Source: Williamsia serinedens (lineage in GTDB: Bacteria; Actinomycetota; Actinomycetes; Mycobacteriales; Mycobacteriaceae). Taken from it: a stretch of DNA of 64,000 nt. The DNA lies in the NCBI RefSeq assembly GCF_024171725.1, contig NZ_JAMTCG010000007.1, forward strand, positions 62,001 through 126,000. The letters run 5' to 3'. The translations under genes were made by a program, and so were the position numbers. This document shows positions 32,250 through 41,227 of the stretch, one piece after another. A model generated the notes under the pieces. That model saw nothing but the letters and a program-made list of their open reading frames with translations. It was not told where the DNA came from and ran no database searches. Position 1 is the stretch's first letter, and each line of letters opens with the position of its first letter.

Positions 32250-34615
32250 CGACGGATCCCGACACCACCGGCGGCGACCCCGTCGACGACACCACCCCTG
32301 CCATCGCACCGGAGACGCTCGAGGTGTGGCCCGGCACGCCCTACCCCCTCGGCGCGACCTACGACGGGGCGGGGACCAACTTCTCGGTGTTCTCCGAGGT
32401 GGCCGACGGCGTCGACCTCTGCCTGATCGGCAAGGACGGCAGCGAGACCCGCGTGCGGATGGACGAGGTCGACGGGTTCGTGTGGCACTGCTACCTGCCG
32501 TCGGTCGCGCCCGGCCAGCGCTACGGGTTCCGCGTCCACGGCCCCTACGACCCCGCCCGGGGTCTGCGGTGCGATCCGTCGAAGCTCCTCGTCGACCCCT
32601 ACGGCAAGGCGTTCGCCGGTGAGTTCGACGGCGACCGGTCGCTGTACTCCTACCCGATCGAGCTGCCCGGCGACGAGCCCGCCGACGCGGAACCGGCCGC
32701 CCCCACGCCGGTCGCGGAGCCGGCCCCGACCGAGTCCGCCGACGCGGCCGAGGTCGAGGCGGTCGTGCATCCCGACGAGCCCCTGGTGCGCAGCGCCGAG
32801 GAGGAGGACCTGTCGGCCGAGCTCGCCGCGATCGACTCCTCCGACGACGCGACGGTCCCGGGCATGCCCGGGCTCGACTCGCTGGGCCACACGATGTCGT
32901 CGGTCGTCATCAACCCGTTCTTCGACTGGCAGCACGACCGTGCGCCGAACCGGCCGTACCACGAGACGGTGATCTACGAGGCCCACGTCAAGGGCATGAC
33001 CGCCACGCACCCCGAGGTGCCCGAGCACCTGCGCGGCACCTACGCCGGTCTCGCGCACCCGGCGATCATCGACCACCTCACCGAGCTGGGCGTGACCGCG
33101 ATCGAGCTGATGCCGGTGCATCAGTTCCTGCAGGACCAGACCCTGCTCGACAAGGGGCTGCGGAACTACTGGGGGTACAACAGCTTCGGGTTCCTCGCGC
33201 CGCACGCCGACTACTCCTCGACCGGACGTGCCGGCAGCGCGGTGACCGAGTTCAAGGCGATGGTGCGCACGTTCCACGAGGCCGGCATCGAGGTCATCCT
33301 CGACGTCGTCTACAACCACACCGCCGAGGGCAACCACCTCGGTCCGACGATCTGCATGCGCGGCATCGACAACGCCGCGTACTACCGGCTCGTCGACGGC
33401 CAGCCCGAGATGTACATGGACTACACGGGCACCGGCAACAGCCTCAACGTGCGCCACCCGCACACGCTGCAGCTGATCATGGACTCGCTGCGGTACTGGG
33501 TGCTCGAGATGCACGTCGACGGGTTCCGCTTCGACCTCGCGTCGACCCTCGCGCGCGAGCTGCACGACGTCGACAAGCTGTCGGCCTTCTTCGACCTCGT
33601 CCAGCAGGACCCGGTCGTCAGTCAGGTCAAGCTGATCGCCGAACCGTGGGACGTCGGCGAGGGCGGCTACCAGGTCGGCAACTTCCCGGGGCTGTGGACG
33701 GAGTGGAACGGCAAGTACCGCGACACGGTCCGCGACTACTGGCGCGGCGAGCCGTCGACCCTGGGCGAGTTCGCATCCCGCTTCACCGGGTCGTCGGACC
33801 TGTACGAGGCGACCGGCCGCCGGCCGGGCGCGAGCATCAACTTCGTCATCGCCCACGACGGGTTCACCCTGCGGGACCTGGTGTCCTACAACGACAAGCA
33901 CAACGACGCCAACGGTGAGGACAACCGGGACGGCGAGAGCCACAACCGGTCGTGGAACTGCGGTGTCGAGGGTCCGACGGACGACCCGCAGATCGAGGCC
34001 CTGCGGCAGCGCCAGCAGCGCAACATCCTCGCGACGCTCGCGCTGAGCCAGGGCACCCCGATGATCGCCCACGGCGACGAGATCGGCCGGACGCAGCTCG
34101 GCAACAACAACGTCTATTGCCAGGACTCCCCGCTGTCGTGGATGGACTGGACGCGGGCGGAGAAGAACGCCGACCTGCTCACCTTCACCCGTCGTGTGTT
34201 CGCCCTGCGGGGCAAGCACCCGGTGTTCCGTCGCCGCCGCTTCTTCGTGGGCCGCCCGATCCGGACCGGCGAGGAGGCCCGCGACATCGCGTGGCTGACG
34301 CCGGGCGGGACCGAGATGACGCCCGCCGACTGGGATTCCGGGTTCGGCAAGAGCCTCGCGGTGTACCTCAACGGCGACGGCATCAACGAGAAGGACATCC
34401 GCGGGCGGCTCGTCGTCGATGACACGTTCCTGCTCTGTTTCAACGCCCACTACGAGCCGCTCGACTTCGTGCTCCCGTCGAGCTACTACGGCTCGCAGTG
34501 GGAGGGCGTGCTGGACACCGCGAGTCCCGTCGGCGACACGGACGTGACCGCGGACTCGGGTGGCACCGTCGTGGTGCGTGACCGGTCGGTGCTCGTGCTC
34601 CGCAAGGTCGCGTGA
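32246..34615 (+). CDS. treX: Glycogen debranching enzyme GlgX/TreX
   Basis: Hydrolyses alpha-1,6 branches of glycogen to give the linear maltodextrins used by TreY-TreZ. The 789 residues have an N-terminal CBM48-like domain (GTPYPLGATYDGAGTNFSVF), then the GH13 barrel with DVVYNHTAEG, GFRFDLAST, AEPWDVGEGGYQVG and IAHDGF (catalytic Asp, Glu and Asp regions). Odd feature: about 65 residues (143-208), rich in Ala, Glu, Pro and Asp, are inserted between SYPIELPGD and LDSLGHTMSSVVINPF, where relatives have a short loop. treY follows after 4 bases. Confidence 0.95.
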   Translation: MTTDPDTTGGDPVDDTTPAIAPETLEVWPGTPYPLGATYDGAGTNFSVFSEVADGVDLCLIGKDGSETRVRMDEVDGFVWHCYLPSVAPGQRYGFRVHGPYDPARGLRCDPSKLLVDPYGKAFAGEFDGDRSLYSYPIELPGDEPADAEPAAPTPVAEPAPTESADAAEVEAVVHPDEPLVRSAEEEDLSAELAAIDSSDDATVPGMPGLDSLGHTMSSVVINPFFDWQHDRAPNRPYHETVIYEAHVKGMTATHPEVPEHLRGTYAGLAHPAIIDHLTELGVTAIELMPVHQFLQDQTLLDKGLRNYWGYNSFGFLAPHADYSSTGRAGSAVTEFKAMVRTFHEAGIEVILDVVYNHTAEGNHLGPTICMRGIDNAAYYRLVDGQPEMYMDYTGTGNSLNVRHPHTLQLIMDSLRYWVLEMHVDGFRFDLASTLARELHDVDKLSAFFDLVQQDPVVSQVKLIAEPWDVGEGGYQVGNFPGLWTEWNGKYRDTVRDYWRGEPSTLGEFASRFTGSSDLYEATGRRPGASINFVIAHDGFTLRDLVSYNDKHNDANGEDNRDGESHNRSWNCGVEGPTDDPQIEALRQRQQRNILATLALSQGTPMIAHGDEIGRTQLGNNNVYCQDSPLSWMDWTRAEKNADLLTFTRRVFALRGKHPVFRRRRFFVGRPIRTGEEARDIAWLTPGGTEMTPADWDSGFGKSLAVYLNGDGINEKDIRGRLVVDDTFLLCFNAHYEPLDFVLPSSYYGSQWEGVLDTASPVGDTDVTADSGGTVVVRDRSVLVLRKVA

Positions 34616-34619
34616 CGGG

Positions 34620-36932
34620 GTGGACGCACCCATCCGCCCACCGCTCGTCGCCACCTACCGCCTGCAGCTGACCGCGGACTTCACGTTCGCCGACGCCGAA
34701 TCGGTGCTCGACCACATCGCCTCGCTGGGGGTCAGTCACCTGTACCTCTCACCCATCAACACGGCCGCCGCGGGCTCGACGCACGGCTACGACTGGATCC
34801 CGCCGGTCGCCGTCGCACCGGTGCTGGGAGGGATCGACGGTCTTCGCAGCCTGCGCCGCGCGGCCGCCGAGCGGGGTCTGGGCGTCGTCGTCGACATCGT
34901 GCCCAACCACACCGGCGTCGAGGACCCGCGTCAGAACGCCTGGTGGTGGGACGTGCTGGCCCAGGGTGCGGCGTCGGAGTTCGCGCACTTCTTCGACATC
35001 GACTGGGACACCGACAACGGCGCCGACGGGAAGATCGCCCTCCCCGTGCTCGGCTCGGCCGATGACGTGGCCGCACTCGAGATCGACGCGCGTGCAGAGG
35101 AACTGGTCTTCTACGAACACCGTTTCCCACTGGCGCCGGGCACGCCGACCGACGATCCCGCCGCGGCGCACGCCGCACAGGCATATCGACTGGTGCCCTG
35201 GGATTCCGGGATCATCGGCTACCGACGGTTCTTCGCGGTGAACGGCCTCGCCGGCCTCCGGCAGGAGGACGATTCCGTCTACGCCGCGACGCACGCCATG
35301 GTGCACCAGCTCGTCGCCGAGGACCTCGTCGACGGCATCCGCGTCGACCATCCCGACGGTCTCGTCGACCCCGTGGGGTACCTGACACGCCTCCGCGCCG
35401 ACATCGGTGACGAGCGTTTCCTGTGGGTCGAGAAGATCCTCGGCACCGACGAGGCCCTCGACCCCGTCCTGCCCGTCGACGGCACCACCGGGTACGACGC
35501 ACTGCGGTGGATCGACGGGGTTTTCGTGGATCCCTCGTCCGAGGACGTGTTCACCTCCGTGCACCGCGACGTCACCGGGAACACCGGGGACGCGGCCTGG
35601 TTGCACGACGCCGAACACGACCGGAAGCGGGCGACGCTGGACGAGCTCTTCCCGGCCGAGCGGGCGCGGTTGTCGCGCGCGATCCGGCTGGCGGCGCGCG
35701 ACGCCGGCGAGGTCGATCCCACCGCGGTGCCCCAGGCCGAACTCGACGACACGCTCGCGGAGGTGATCGGGCAGCTGGGGGTCTACCGCGCCGACTACCC
35801 GATCCTCGCGGGGCTGCTGTCGGAGACGCTCGACGCCGTGCGTGCTGCGCGCCCGGATCTCGCCGCCGCGGTCGGACTGCTGCGCGCGACGGTCCTCGAG
35901 GACGGCGAACCGGCGATCCGGCTGGCGCAGGTGTGCGGGGCGACGACCGCGAAGAGCGTGGAGGACAACCTCTTCTACCGGACCGCACGTCTCGTCGCGC
36001 TGCAGGAGGTGGGTGGCGACCCCGGACGGTTCGGGGTGACCGTCGACGAGTACCACTCCCGCGTGGCGACGCGATCGGCGGACTTCCCGCGGTCGATGAC
36101 GACGTCGTCGACCCACGACACGAAGCGCGGTGAGGACGTCCGCACGCGCATCATCGCGCTCACCGCCCATCCAGGTCGGTGGCGCGGCCTGGTGGCGACG
36201 ATGCGGTCGCAGACGCCGCCACCCGACGGGGTGACCGGACTGTTCCTGCTGCAGAACATCATCGGCGTCTGGCCGGCCTCGGGATCCCCCGACGAGTCCG
36301 TGCGCACACGGTTGCACGAGTACGCCACGAAGGCGATCCGCGAGGCCTCGCTCATCACGACGTGGACGTCGGTCGACAGCGACGCGGAGGGCGCCGTGCA
36401 CCGGTGGATCGACGCCGTGGTCGACGGACCGGTCGGCGCCGAGATCGCGCAGCTGGTCGCGGACACCCGGGACGAGACGGAGTGGATGCTGCTCGCCCAC
36501 AAGGGGTTGTCGCTGCTGACGCCCGGGATCCCCGACGTCTACCAGGGCACCGAGTGGTTCGAGGACTCCCTCGTCGATCCCGACAACCGTCGGGCGATCG
36601 ACTGGTCGGCGTCCACGGATCATCCGAAGGTCGCCGTCGTGCGGCAGGCGCTCGCGGCACGACGCGCCAACGCCGGCGCATTCGTGTGCGCGCACGGCCA
36701 CAACCCGCTGCCGGTGACCGGCCCCGACGCACGTCGCGTCGTCGCGTTCACGGCCACCGACGACGACGTCCCGCGGGTCGCGGTCGTCGTGGCCACACGG
36801 CCCGGGTCGGACGCGACGGTCGATCTCGGCTCGGCCGAGTGGCGCGATCGGGACACGGGCGAGATCGTCTCGGGCACACTGGCGGTCGGAGCAGTTCCGG
36901 TGACCGTGCTGGAGCGTGACGCAGCGAGGTGA
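34620..36932 (+). CDS. treY: Maltooligosyl trehalose synthase
   Basis: Converts the reducing end of maltodextrins to a trehalosyl unit by intramolecular transglycosylation. The 770 residues open with [20 protein letters not shown] and show GH13 regions [33 protein letters not shown] and [16 protein letters not shown], with the family C-terminal [25 protein letters not shown] 34620 is chosen because it directly follows the treX stop; longer starts would overlap treX. The next gene is a sugar kinase and not the expected treZ. Confidence 0.95.
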   Translation: MDAPIRPPLVATYRLQLTADFTFADAESVLDHIASLGVSHLYLSPINTAAAGSTHGYDWIPPVAVAPVLGGIDGLRSLRRAAAERGLGVVVDIVPNHTGVEDPRQNAWWWDVLAQGAASEFAHFFDIDWDTDNGADGKIALPVLGSADDVAALEIDARAEELVFYEHRFPLAPGTPTDDPAAAHAAQAYRLVPWDSGIIGYRRFFAVNGLAGLRQEDDSVYAATHAMVHQLVAEDLVDGIRVDHPDGLVDPVGYLTRLRADIGDERFLWVEKILGTDEALDPVLPVDGTTGYDALRWIDGVFVDPSSEDVFTSVHRDVTGNTGDAAWLHDAEHDRKRATLDELFPAERARLSRAIRLAARDAGEVDPTAVPQAELDDTLAEVIGQLGVYRADYPILAGLLSETLDAVRAARPDLAAAVGLLRATVLEDGEPAIRLAQVCGATTAKSVEDNLFYRTARLVALQEVGGDPGRFGVTVDEYHSRVATRSADFPRSMTTSSTHDTKRGEDVRTRIIALTAHPGRWRGLVATMRSQTPPPDGVTGLFLLQNIIGVWPASGSPDESVRTRLHEYATKAIREASLITTWTSVDSDAEGAVHRWIDAVVDGPVGAEIAQLVADTRDETEWMLLAHKGLSLLTPGIPDVYQGTEWFEDSLVDPDNRRAIDWSASTDHPKVAVVRQALAARRANAGAFVCAHGHNPLPVTGPDARRVVAFTATDDDVPRVAVVVATRPGSDATVDLGSAEWRDRDTGEIVSGTLAVGAVPVTVLERDAAR

Positions 36933-36939
36933 CCCGGCG

Positions 36940-38337
36940 ATGACGCTGGTGGCAGGGATCGACTCGTCGACCCAGTCGTGCAAGGTGGTGGTCCGCGACG
37001 CCGACGACGGCACGCTGATCCGGTCCGGGCGGGCGTCGCACCCCGACGGGACCGAGATCCACCCCGACCGCTGGTGGGATGCACTGCAGACCGCGATCGG
37101 CGACGCCGGTGGCCTCGACGACGTCGCCGCTCTCGCGGTCGGCGCGCAGCAGCACGGGATGGTGTGCCTGGACGAGGGCGGTGCCGTCGTGCGGGATGCG
37201 CTGCTGTGGAACGACACCCGCTCGGCCGACGCCGCGTCCGCACTCGTCGACGAGCTCGGCGGCGGTCAGGCCTGGGCCGATCGCGTGGGGGTTGTGCCGG
37301 TCGCGTCGATCACCGCGTCGAAGCTGCGGTGGCTGGCCGATGCCGAGCCGGACTCCGCGGACAGGACCGCCGCCGTCTGCCTGCCGCACGACTGGTTGTC
37401 GTGGCGACTGGGCGGCGGCGACGACGTCGCCGCGGTGACCACCGATCGCAGTGACGCCAGCGGCACCGGATATTTCGCGGCAGCGAGCGGCGACTACGAC
37501 CGTGAGCTGCTGCGGATGGCGTTCCGCGATCGCGACCCCAGGCTGCCCCGGGTGGCGGGTCCCACCGAGGTCGTCGGCGAGACGTCGGCGGGCGCGCGGA
37601 TCGCGCCGGGCGCCGGCGACAACGCGGCCGCGGCACTGGCCGTCGGGGCGCGACCCGGCGACATCGTCGTGTCCCTCGGCACGTCGGGGGTGGTGTCGGC
37701 GGTGTCGGGGACGCCGACGCACGACGGATCCGGCTACGTGGCAGGCTTCGCCGACGCCACCGGACGCCACCTGCCGTTGGTGTGCACGCTCAACGGTGCA
37801 CCTGTCCTCTCCTCGACCGCCGCGATGCTGGGCGTCGACCTCGATCGCCTCGCCGCGTTGGCCCTCGGCGCACCGTCGGGGGCGGAGGGCGTCGTGATGG
37901 TCCCCTACTTCGAGGGCGAGCGGTCGCCGAATCTGCCCACCGCACAGGCGAGTCTGAGCGGGCTGACCCTGCGGACCGCGCGACCGGACCTCATCGCCCG
38001 GGCGGCCGTCGAGGGCCTGCTGTGCTCCCTGCGCGACGGCCTGGACTACATCCGCGGCTGCGGGGTCCAGGCACGTCGCATCCTGCTCGTCGGCGGGGGC
38101 GTGCGATCGGAGGCGGTGCGGGCGATCGCGCCCGTCGTGTTCGGCCTGCCCGTCGCGGTGCCGGCACCCGGCGAGTACGTCGCCGACGGTGCCGCCCGTC
38201 AGGCCGCGTGGGCACTGTCGGGTGCCGAGAACCCGCCGGAGTGGGCCGCGCCCGTCACCGAGACCGTCGAGGCCGACGAGGACCCCGCCGTCATCGAGCG
38301 CTACCGCGAGGCGCGCGCCACGCTCTACGGCATCTGA
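36940..38337 (+). CDS. xylB: FGGY family carbohydrate kinase, xylulokinase-like
   Basis: ATP-dependent ketose kinase, probably D-xylulose to xylulose-5-phosphate. The 465 residues have [18 protein letters not shown] (phosphate-1), [20 protein letters not shown], the ATP-site [11 protein letters not shown], and the second signature [16 protein letters not shown]. Its ribosome site (GAGGTG) overlaps the treY stop, so it is expressed with treXY, yet its partners by function are the polyol dehydrogenases beyond the repeat array. Substrate (xylulose, fructose or ribulose) is inferred from those neighbours. Confidence 0.85.
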   Translation: MTLVAGIDSSTQSCKVVVRDADDGTLIRSGRASHPDGTEIHPDRWWDALQTAIGDAGGLDDVAALAVGAQQHGMVCLDEGGAVVRDALLWNDTRSADAASALVDELGGGQAWADRVGVVPVASITASKLRWLADAEPDSADRTAAVCLPHDWLSWRLGGGDDVAAVTTDRSDASGTGYFAAASGDYDRELLRMAFRDRDPRLPRVAGPTEVVGETSAGARIAPGAGDNAAAALAVGARPGDIVVSLGTSGVVSAVSGTPTHDGSGYVAGFADATGRHLPLVCTLNGAPVLSSTAAMLGVDLDRLAALALGAPSGAEGVVMVPYFEGERSPNLPTAQASLSGLTLRTARPDLIARAAVEGLLCSLRDGLDYIRGCGVQARRILLVGGGVRSEAVRAIAPVVFGLPVAVPAPGEYVADGAARQAAWALSGAENPPEWAAPVTETVEADEDPAVIERYREARATLYGI

Positions 38338-38348
38338 CGGGCGCCCAC

Positions 38349-38603
38349 CTCGCCGAGCGTGCTCACAACCCCTCGCCGAGCGTGCCAAAACGACTCGCCG
38401 AGCGTGCAGTAGATCGCGCGCAGCGTGCATCAGATCGTTCGCCCACATGACGATGTGCACGCTCGGTGTGCATGTTCTGCCCGCTCGGCGGCATCTGGTG
38501 CACGCTCGGCGAGGGGTTTTCGCACACTCGGCGAGGGGTTGTGAGCACACTCGGCGGCGATCATCGGCCCACTCGGCGGGGAGTTTCGGCACGGTCGGCG
38601 GAG
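38349..38603. repeat. Mirror array of 14-nt repeats with about 22-bp period; 59-nt long inverted repeat
   Basis: Eleven units occur at regular steps. Forward CTCGCCGAGCGTGC starts at 38349, 38372, 38394 and, degenerate, 38415. The reverse form GCACGCTCGGCGAG and variants start at 38457, 38479, 38500, 38522, 38545, 38568 and 38589. Steps are 21-23 bp, with 42 bp across the orientation switch. Segments 38349-38407 and 38500-38558 are complementary over 59 nt without gaps (52 of 59 match, spacers included), so either RNA strand could fold into a long stem. It fills the gap between convergent xylB and the mannitol dehydrogenase gene. No coding potential was seen, and I recognise no named repeat family. 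Confidence 0.85.
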
Positions 38604-38612
38604 TGCCCCGGG

Positions 38613-40085
38613 TCAGCGGTCGCGAAGGAGCCCCTCGAGGGTCGCTCGGGTTCCGTTCTGGCGCAACGACGTCAGAACCCGCGTGTAGGGATCCATGAAG
38701 CGCGGATCGTCGACGAGGTCACCGAAGAGGTCACGCACGCCGACGAACGCCCGCGGGTCGTCGCGGCTGTCCCGCGCGAGCGGGGTCAGCTGCTCCGCAC
38801 GCCGGTCGACGACGTCGATAGGCGTACCGTCCTCGTCGACGCCTTCCGCGTATCGCGTCCAGGTCGCGATGACCGCGGCGCTGATGTCGACCGAGCCGCC
38901 CGCGGCGAGCCTCTCCCGGACGACCGGGACCATCCACTGGGGGATGCGATCTGACGACTCGGCGCACAGTCGGGCGACGGTGTCCCCGATCGCGTCGTTG
39001 GAGAACCGCTCGATCAGCGTGTCGATGTACTCGTCGAGGTCGACACCGGGCACCGGCGGGAGGCTCGGCCGCCCCTCGGTCTGCATGTAGGCCCGCAGCA
39101 GACCCGCGATCAGCGGGTCTCGGGTCGCGTCGGCGACGGCCCGGTATCCGAGCAGATACCCGGCGTAGCACAGGGTCTGGTGTCCGGCGTTGAGCAGTCG
39201 CAGCTTCATCAGCTCGTACGGTTCGACGTCGGCGACCATCTGCACCCCGACGTCCTCGAACGCCGGTCGACCGTCGACGAAGTCGTCCTCGAGCACCCAC
39301 TGGGTGAACGGCTCGGCCACCACCGGCCAGGCATCGACGATGCCGGTCCGCCCACGCACCTCGGCCGCGAGGTCCGGCGGCGTGGCGGGCGTGATCCGGT
39401 CGACCATGCTGTTGGGGAAGGTGGTGTGCAGGTCGATCCACTCGGCGAGGCCCGGGTCGACCGCCCGCGCGAACGTGGTGAACACGCCCCGCGCCATGTC
39501 GCCGTTGCCGGGGATGTTGTCGCACGACATCAGCGTGAACGACGTGGCGCCCCGCTCCCGACGTCGTCGCAGCGCCTCGACGACGAGTCCGAACACCGTA
39601 CGGGGCACGGCGTTCGGTGCGAGGTCCGCGACGACGGCGGGGTCGTCGAGGGCGAACTCCCCGGTCGTCGAGGAGATGTTGTACCCGCCCTCGGTGATCG
39701 TGAGCGACACGATCTTCGTCGTCGGCGCGGCCATCGCCTCGATCACCGCGGCGGGATCGTCGGGGGCGACGAGCAAGTCGACGATCGCGCCCATGGTGTG
39801 GGTCTCGACCGCACCGTCGGGATGCTTCAGCGTCAGCGTGTACAGGTGGTCCTGCGAGGCGAGGGCGTCCCGCATGCGACGATCCCCCGGCAGGACACCC
39901 ACCCCGCAGATCGTCCACGGGGCCTGCGGATCCGCCCGGAGCAGGCGATCGACGTACATGGCCTGGTGTGCGCGGTGGAACCCGCCGACGCCGATGTGCA
40001 CGATACCGGGCGCGACGTCGTGGCGGGGGTACGGCGGCGTCGAATCCGCCCACCCGCGGGCCGTCTGCGTGGTCGTCTCGCTCAT
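38613..40085 (-). CDS. Mannitol dehydrogenase family protein (polyol 2-dehydrogenase)
   Basis: Long-chain polyol dehydrogenase, NAD-dependent, oxidising mannitol, arabitol or a related sugar alcohol to the ketose. The 490 residues match MtlK/mannitol 2-dehydrogenase rather than the shorter MtlD phosphate enzyme. The N-terminal nucleotide site reads HIGVGGFHRAHQAMY, SCDNIPGNGDM is the family loop, and the catalytic lysine block LMKLRLLNAGHQTLCY (K-x5-N-x2-H) is intact. ATG 40085 overlaps the stop of the sorbitol dehydrogenase-like gene as ATGA. The two dehydrogenases form an operon divergent from the ABC transporter genes. Confidence 0.92.
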   Translation of the reverse strand: MSETTTQTARGWADSTPPYPRHDVAPGIVHIGVGGFHRAHQAMYVDRLLRADPQAPWTICGVGVLPGDRRMRDALASQDHLYTLTLKHPDGAVETHTMGAIVDLLVAPDDPAAVIEAMAAPTTKIVSLTITEGGYNISSTTGEFALDDPAVVADLAPNAVPRTVFGLVVEALRRRRERGATSFTLMSCDNIPGNGDMARGVFTTFARAVDPGLAEWIDLHTTFPNSMVDRITPATPPDLAAEVRGRTGIVDAWPVVAEPFTQWVLEDDFVDGRPAFEDVGVQMVADVEPYELMKLRLLNAGHQTLCYAGYLLGYRAVADATRDPLIAGLLRAYMQTEGRPSLPPVPGVDLDEYIDTLIERFSNDAIGDTVARLCAESSDRIPQWMVPVVRERLAAGGSVDISAAVIATWTRYAEGVDEDGTPIDVVDRRAEQLTPLARDSRDDPRAFVGVRDLFGDLVDDPRFMDPYTRVLTSLRQNGTRATLEGLLRDR

Positions 40086-41152
40086 CCCCGGTCTCCTGCC
40101 ACGTCGATCACGGCCTTGATGCTGCCCGGGACGCGGTCGGCGTCGAGCGCCTGCGCCGTCTCCGCCAACCGGAACCGTCCCGTGACCATGCCGTCGAGAT
40201 CGATCCGGCCGGAGGCGGCGAGGGCGATCGCCGCGGGCCAGGTGTTTGCGTAGCGGAACACGCCGGTCACGACGAGCTCGCGGTTCTGGATCACCCCGAG
40301 GGGCAGAGCGACGGTGTCGGGCCCCATGCCCACCAGCACGACGCGGCCCGCCGGACGCACCCGACGCATCCCGTCGACGATCGCCGGCGGTGCGCCCGAG
40401 GCGTCGACGAAGGCGTCGACCGGGTCGACCTCGCGTACGGCGTCCGGCGCGATGGCCTCGGTGGCACCGAAGCGCGGGGCGTTCCCCCGGCGTCGGTCGT
40501 CGGGGTCCGAGACGACGATCCGCGTCGCACCCATCGCGCGGGCGACCTGCGCGCACATCAGGCCGATCGGTCCGGCGCCGGCGATCAGCAGCGACGACCC
40601 CGCACCGACGCCCGCCTTGCGCAACGTCGCGACCGCGACCGAGGTCGGCTCCAACAGTGCTGCAGCGGTGTCCGACACGGAGTCCGGCACGGGGTGGGCG
40701 AACGCGGACCCGATCGTCACGTAGTCGCAGAGGGCGCCGTCGACCGGCGGTGTCGCGTAGAAGCGCATGTGCGGGCAGAGGTTGTAGTCGCCGCGCAGGG
40801 TCTCCGCCGACGACGGATCCGGGCGTTGCGGCTCGATCGAGACGCGTTCACCGACGCGGCCGCCGTCCACCCCCGCCCCGACGGCGACGATGCGCCCGGC
40901 CGCCTCGTGGCCGAGGACGAGCGGCGCCTCCACGACGAAGTCCCCGATGCGTCCCTCGCGGTAGTAGTGCGCGTCCGACCCGCACACCCCCACCGCCGTC
41001 ACCTCGACGAGCACGTCACCCGCCGCGGGCGTCGGCACCGGGCGGTCCTCCACGGCGATCCGGCCCGGTTCCGTGAGCACCGCTGCTCGCATCGTGCTCC
41101 GGGTGCTCTGTGAGCCCGTCGACTGCGACGGGCCAACTGTTGTCTGCGTCAC
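40082..41152 (-). CDS. Sorbitol/L-iditol dehydrogenase-like zinc alcohol dehydrogenase
   Basis: Medium-chain dehydrogenase oxidising a polyol to a ketose. Catalytic zinc ligands are in GVCGSDAHYY and LGHEAAG with Glu in LLEPTSVA; the coenzyme motif is IAGAGPIGLMCAQVA. Three of the four Cys of the structural zinc lobe are absent (PQRPDPSSAETLRGDYNLCP), as in sorbitol dehydrogenases that lack that zinc. The start is uncertain: GTG 41152 lies 7 bases after TAGCAT, suggesting a leaderless start (356 residues), while ATG 41092 (MRAAVLTEPGRIAVED) fits the family N-terminus and has GGAG upstream. Confidence 0.88.
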   Translation of the reverse strand: MTQTTVGPSQSTGSQSTRSTMRAAVLTEPGRIAVEDRPVPTPAAGDVLVEVTAVGVCGSDAHYYREGRIGDFVVEAPLVLGHEAAGRIVAVGAGVDGGRVGERVSIEPQRPDPSSAETLRGDYNLCPHMRFYATPPVDGALCDYVTIGSAFAHPVPDSVSDTAAALLEPTSVAVATLRKAGVGAGSSLLIAGAGPIGLMCAQVARAMGATRIVVSDPDDRRRGNAPRFGATEAIAPDAVREVDPVDAFVDASGAPPAIVDGMRRVRPAGRVVLVGMGPDTVALPLGVIQNRELVVTGVFRYANTWPAAIALAASGRIDLDGMVTGRFRLAETAQALDADRVPGSIKAVIDVAGDRG

Positions 41153-41159
41153 ACTCAGG

Positions 41160-41170
41160 ATGCTAGCGTA
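41160..41170. promoter_or_regulatory. Overlapping divergent -10 elements of the polyol operons
   Basis: TAGCGT (41164-41169, plus strand) and TAGCAT (41160-41165, minus strand) overlap by two bases. They would drive the sorC-ABC operon rightward and the dehydrogenase operon leftward. The two polymerases could hardly occupy this segment together, so the operons are likely co-regulated by exclusion and by the regulator site at 41190-41205. Confidence 0.4.
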
Positions 41171-41189
41171 CTGAGCACATGCCCGACCA

Positions 41190-41205
41190 GTGAGCATCTG
41201 CTCAC
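41190..41205. promoter_or_regulatory. Palindromic operator GTGAGCATCTGCTCAC
   Basis: Inverted repeat with 7-bp arms and a 2-base centre between the divergent polyol operons. A second, imperfect copy with the same TGAGCA half-site starts at 41172, 19 bp away. It lies next to the regulator gene at 41228 and is the obvious binding site for that SorC-type protein (inference). Confidence 0.6.
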
Positions 41206-41227
41206 ACCTCGACGACGAGGAGGCACC

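Noticed and set aside
29585-34654. A 1689-codon open frame antisense to the acyltransferase and treX genes
   Set aside because: Low-complexity Arg/Val/Asp/Gly-rich product with no family motifs, lying opposite two clear enzymes. It is an artefact of high GC codon bias, like the 1103-codon frame opposite treZ and the ABC ATPase (45442-48753).
38349-38603. Possible CRISPR array
   Set aside because: Units are 14 nt, spacers only 7-9 nt and partly conserved, orientation inverts midway, and there are no cas genes nearby.
38349-38603. Possible insertion sequence or transposon remnant
   Set aside because: No transposase fragment and no target-site duplication is visible; a non-autonomous element cannot be excluded but is not supported.
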